A DNA stretch of 10,131 nucleotides from Xylaria sp. FL1777 (lineage: Eukaryota; Ascomycota; Sordariomycetes; Xylariales; Xylariaceae): assembly GCA_022578965.1 (NCBI GenBank), contig MU401090.1, forward strand, positions 1-10,131, read 5' to 3'. Position numbers and translations under genes: made by a program. The notes beneath the pieces are model-generated. The model was not told the origin of the DNA, made no database searches, and saw only the letters and a list, made by a program, of their open reading frames with translations. Of this stretch, positions 9,090-10,131 are shown in pieces (within the stretch, counting starts at the first letter, position 1; the number at the start of each line of letters is the position of its first letter).

Positions 9090-9513
9090 TTATTAAAAGC
9101 ATTATTATTACTAAAGCTATAAAATAAAAAAATACTTTTGCTATTATAATTAAATATAAAGGATTAATAAGTTAAAATAGTTATAAAAACAGCAAATGGC
9201 TTATTATATAAAAAAAGTAAACAGAAAAAAAAATAATAAAACGTGCATTATTTTTTTTAACAATAAAATAAATTATCTAAAGTAAAAGTACGCTTATATA
9301 ATAATTAAAGCTTAAAAAGTTTAAAAAACATTATATAATATAAAAGTTAATTAATATTATAAAATTAAAATATATAATAAATATATTTTTAGTATTAATA
9401 AAATAAAAAACATAAAATATAAAATATAAACAAGATTAAATTAACATTTTATATAAAAAAAAATATAAAATAAACAACATTACATATATAAAAAAAAACA
9501 ATATGCACTAACA

Positions 9514-9597
9514 TTTTTTAATTAAGCTAATAAAAACATTATATGTTTATAAGATTATATATTTATATTAATTTTTTATATGTTTATATTAATTCCT
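9514..9597 (-). repeat. right TIR of outer transposon
   Basis: It runs from TTTTTTAATTAAGC to TATTAATTCCT and pairs with 2524-2607. It has kept the terminal CCT that the left arm lost to mutation (AAG in place of AGG). Confidence 0.9.
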
Positions 9598-9605
9598 AAG
9601 TTTTA
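9598..9605. repeat. right target-site duplication of the outer transposon (AAGTTTTA)
   Basis: It matches 2516-2523 exactly. Sequence from 9606 onward is the pre-insertion locus, continuous with 2515 before the transposon arrived. Confidence 0.92.
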
Positions 9606-9751
9606 AACTAATATTTAAAAAATATAAATAGTTATTTAAGCAGCTTTATAACATTATATTTTAAATAAACCTTTATATAATATATTAATACTTTATTTAT
9701 TTTTTATTTTATTTTTTAACTTTATTTTTACTTTATATATTTTAGTATTAA

Positions 9752-10131
9752 TTTAATAAAATAGCTAAAAATAGTAATAATATTATAAAGCTTAGCTTTA
9801 AAAGCAATAATTTAATTAAACTAATAATTAATAATACTATTAAAAATATTTATAAATATATTAATTAATTTATAATTAATTTATAACTATAATTTAATAA
9901 AATTAAAGCTATATTAATAAAAATATAGCAAAAATTAAATATAGCATTAAAAAAGCTAAAGCTAAAAAACAAAGTTAATAATTTAATAAGCAAGCTTATT
10001 AATTTAAAAAATAACTAAATATTATATATAAAGCAGCTAATTAATATAATAAATAATAAAAAGCTTAAAAATTTAACTTTTAACTTTTATAAATATTTTA
10101 AGCTTAATAATTTATAAACTAAGCAAAAATA
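9752..10131 (+). pseudogene. weak A-rich coding-like frame running off the window, unrecognised
   Basis: From TTT at 9752 the + strand frame reads FNKIAKNSNNIIKLSFKSNN and continues to the window end with six TAA/TAG stops in about 126 codons, fewer than the dozen or so that composition predicts. A segment from about 9920 (KLNIALKKLKLKNKVNNLIS) has leucines, isoleucines and valines at heptad-like spacing, as in a coiled coil. Such coiled coils occur in Gag proteins of fungal LTR elements, but that is a guess. The stretch 9606-9751 before it is T- and A-rich with nothing recognisable. A perfect 9-bp-arm palindrome lies at 9983-10002. Confidence 0.2.

Larger units (their letters stand above)
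2524..9597. mobile_element. outer TIR DNA transposon, mutated, interrupted by a second copy of the same family
   Basis: This element occupies 2524-5501 and 9090-9597, about 3.49 kb once the inner insertion and one TSD copy are removed. It has 84-bp TIRs (2524-2607 and 9514-9597) and an exact 8-bp TSD. Compared with the inner copy it aligns with almost no gaps: the offset is 2978 bp up to position 4420 and 3070 bp afterwards, because 92 bp are missing here. In a 120-bp sample (2761-2880 against 5739-5858) I count nine differences, all transitions. It has no intact transposase, so it could have moved only with help. An 8-bp TSD fits hAT, P, Merlin, some Mutator-like and Zisupton/Kyakuja-type elements. 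The long TIR argues against a typical hAT, so the superfamily is left open. Confidence 0.93.

Noticed and set aside
9983..10002. Perfect palindrome TTAATAAGCAAGCTTATTAA
   Set aside because: Short AT-rich palindromes are common at this composition, and there is no partner site or context.
1..10131. Mitochondrial, apicoplast or Plasmodium-type AT-rich genome
   Set aside because: No rRNA, tRNA or intact organelle gene is visible. The chromodomain retroelement, the TIR transposons and the transition-only divergence fit fungal nuclear DNA better.

Overview
The window is about 85-90% A+T and has no intact gene. It reads as a transposon graveyard in the AT-rich, repeat-induced point mutation (RIP)-type compartment of a filamentous fungus, most likely an ascomycete. 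The evidence is a chromodomain-bearing Ty3/Gypsy integrase relic whose changes are almost all explained by C-to-T and G-to-A, and two copies of one DNA transposon that differ almost only by transitions. Species cannot be named from the sequence.

Layout. Positions 1-843 (+) hold the mutated 3' end of a chromovirus pol gene: the end of the integrase core, the GPY/F module and a chromodomain. Positions 844-1534 are degraded sequence without a recognised gene. Positions 1535-1664 are five units of a 26-bp minisatellite. Positions about 1665-2340 are an island of different composition (29% G+C in its core, C far above G on the + strand). It has weak coding-like frames and ends in a 195-bp inverted-repeat structure (2112-2306).

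Positions 2524-9597 are the core of the window: a DNA transposon with 84-bp terminal inverted repeats (TIRs) and an 8-bp target-site duplication (TSD), AAGTTTTA. A second, complete copy of the same family (5502-9081) is inserted inside it and flanked by its own 8-bp TSD, TAAAAATA. The uninterrupted version of the target can be read inside the inner copy at 8564-8571, which proves the nesting. The copies align almost without gaps except for 92 bp present only in the inner one (7399-7490). The transposase is too degraded to assign to a superfamily; the best coding-like stretch is on the + strand in the right third of the element.

Positions 9606-10131 are degraded A-rich flank with one weak coding-like frame running off the window. 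Across the mutated parts, nearly every surviving C follows a purine; TpC and CpC are almost absent. This 5'-context signature differs from the textbook CpA preference of RIP and is the most interesting general signal here. I see no new enzymatic system in the window.
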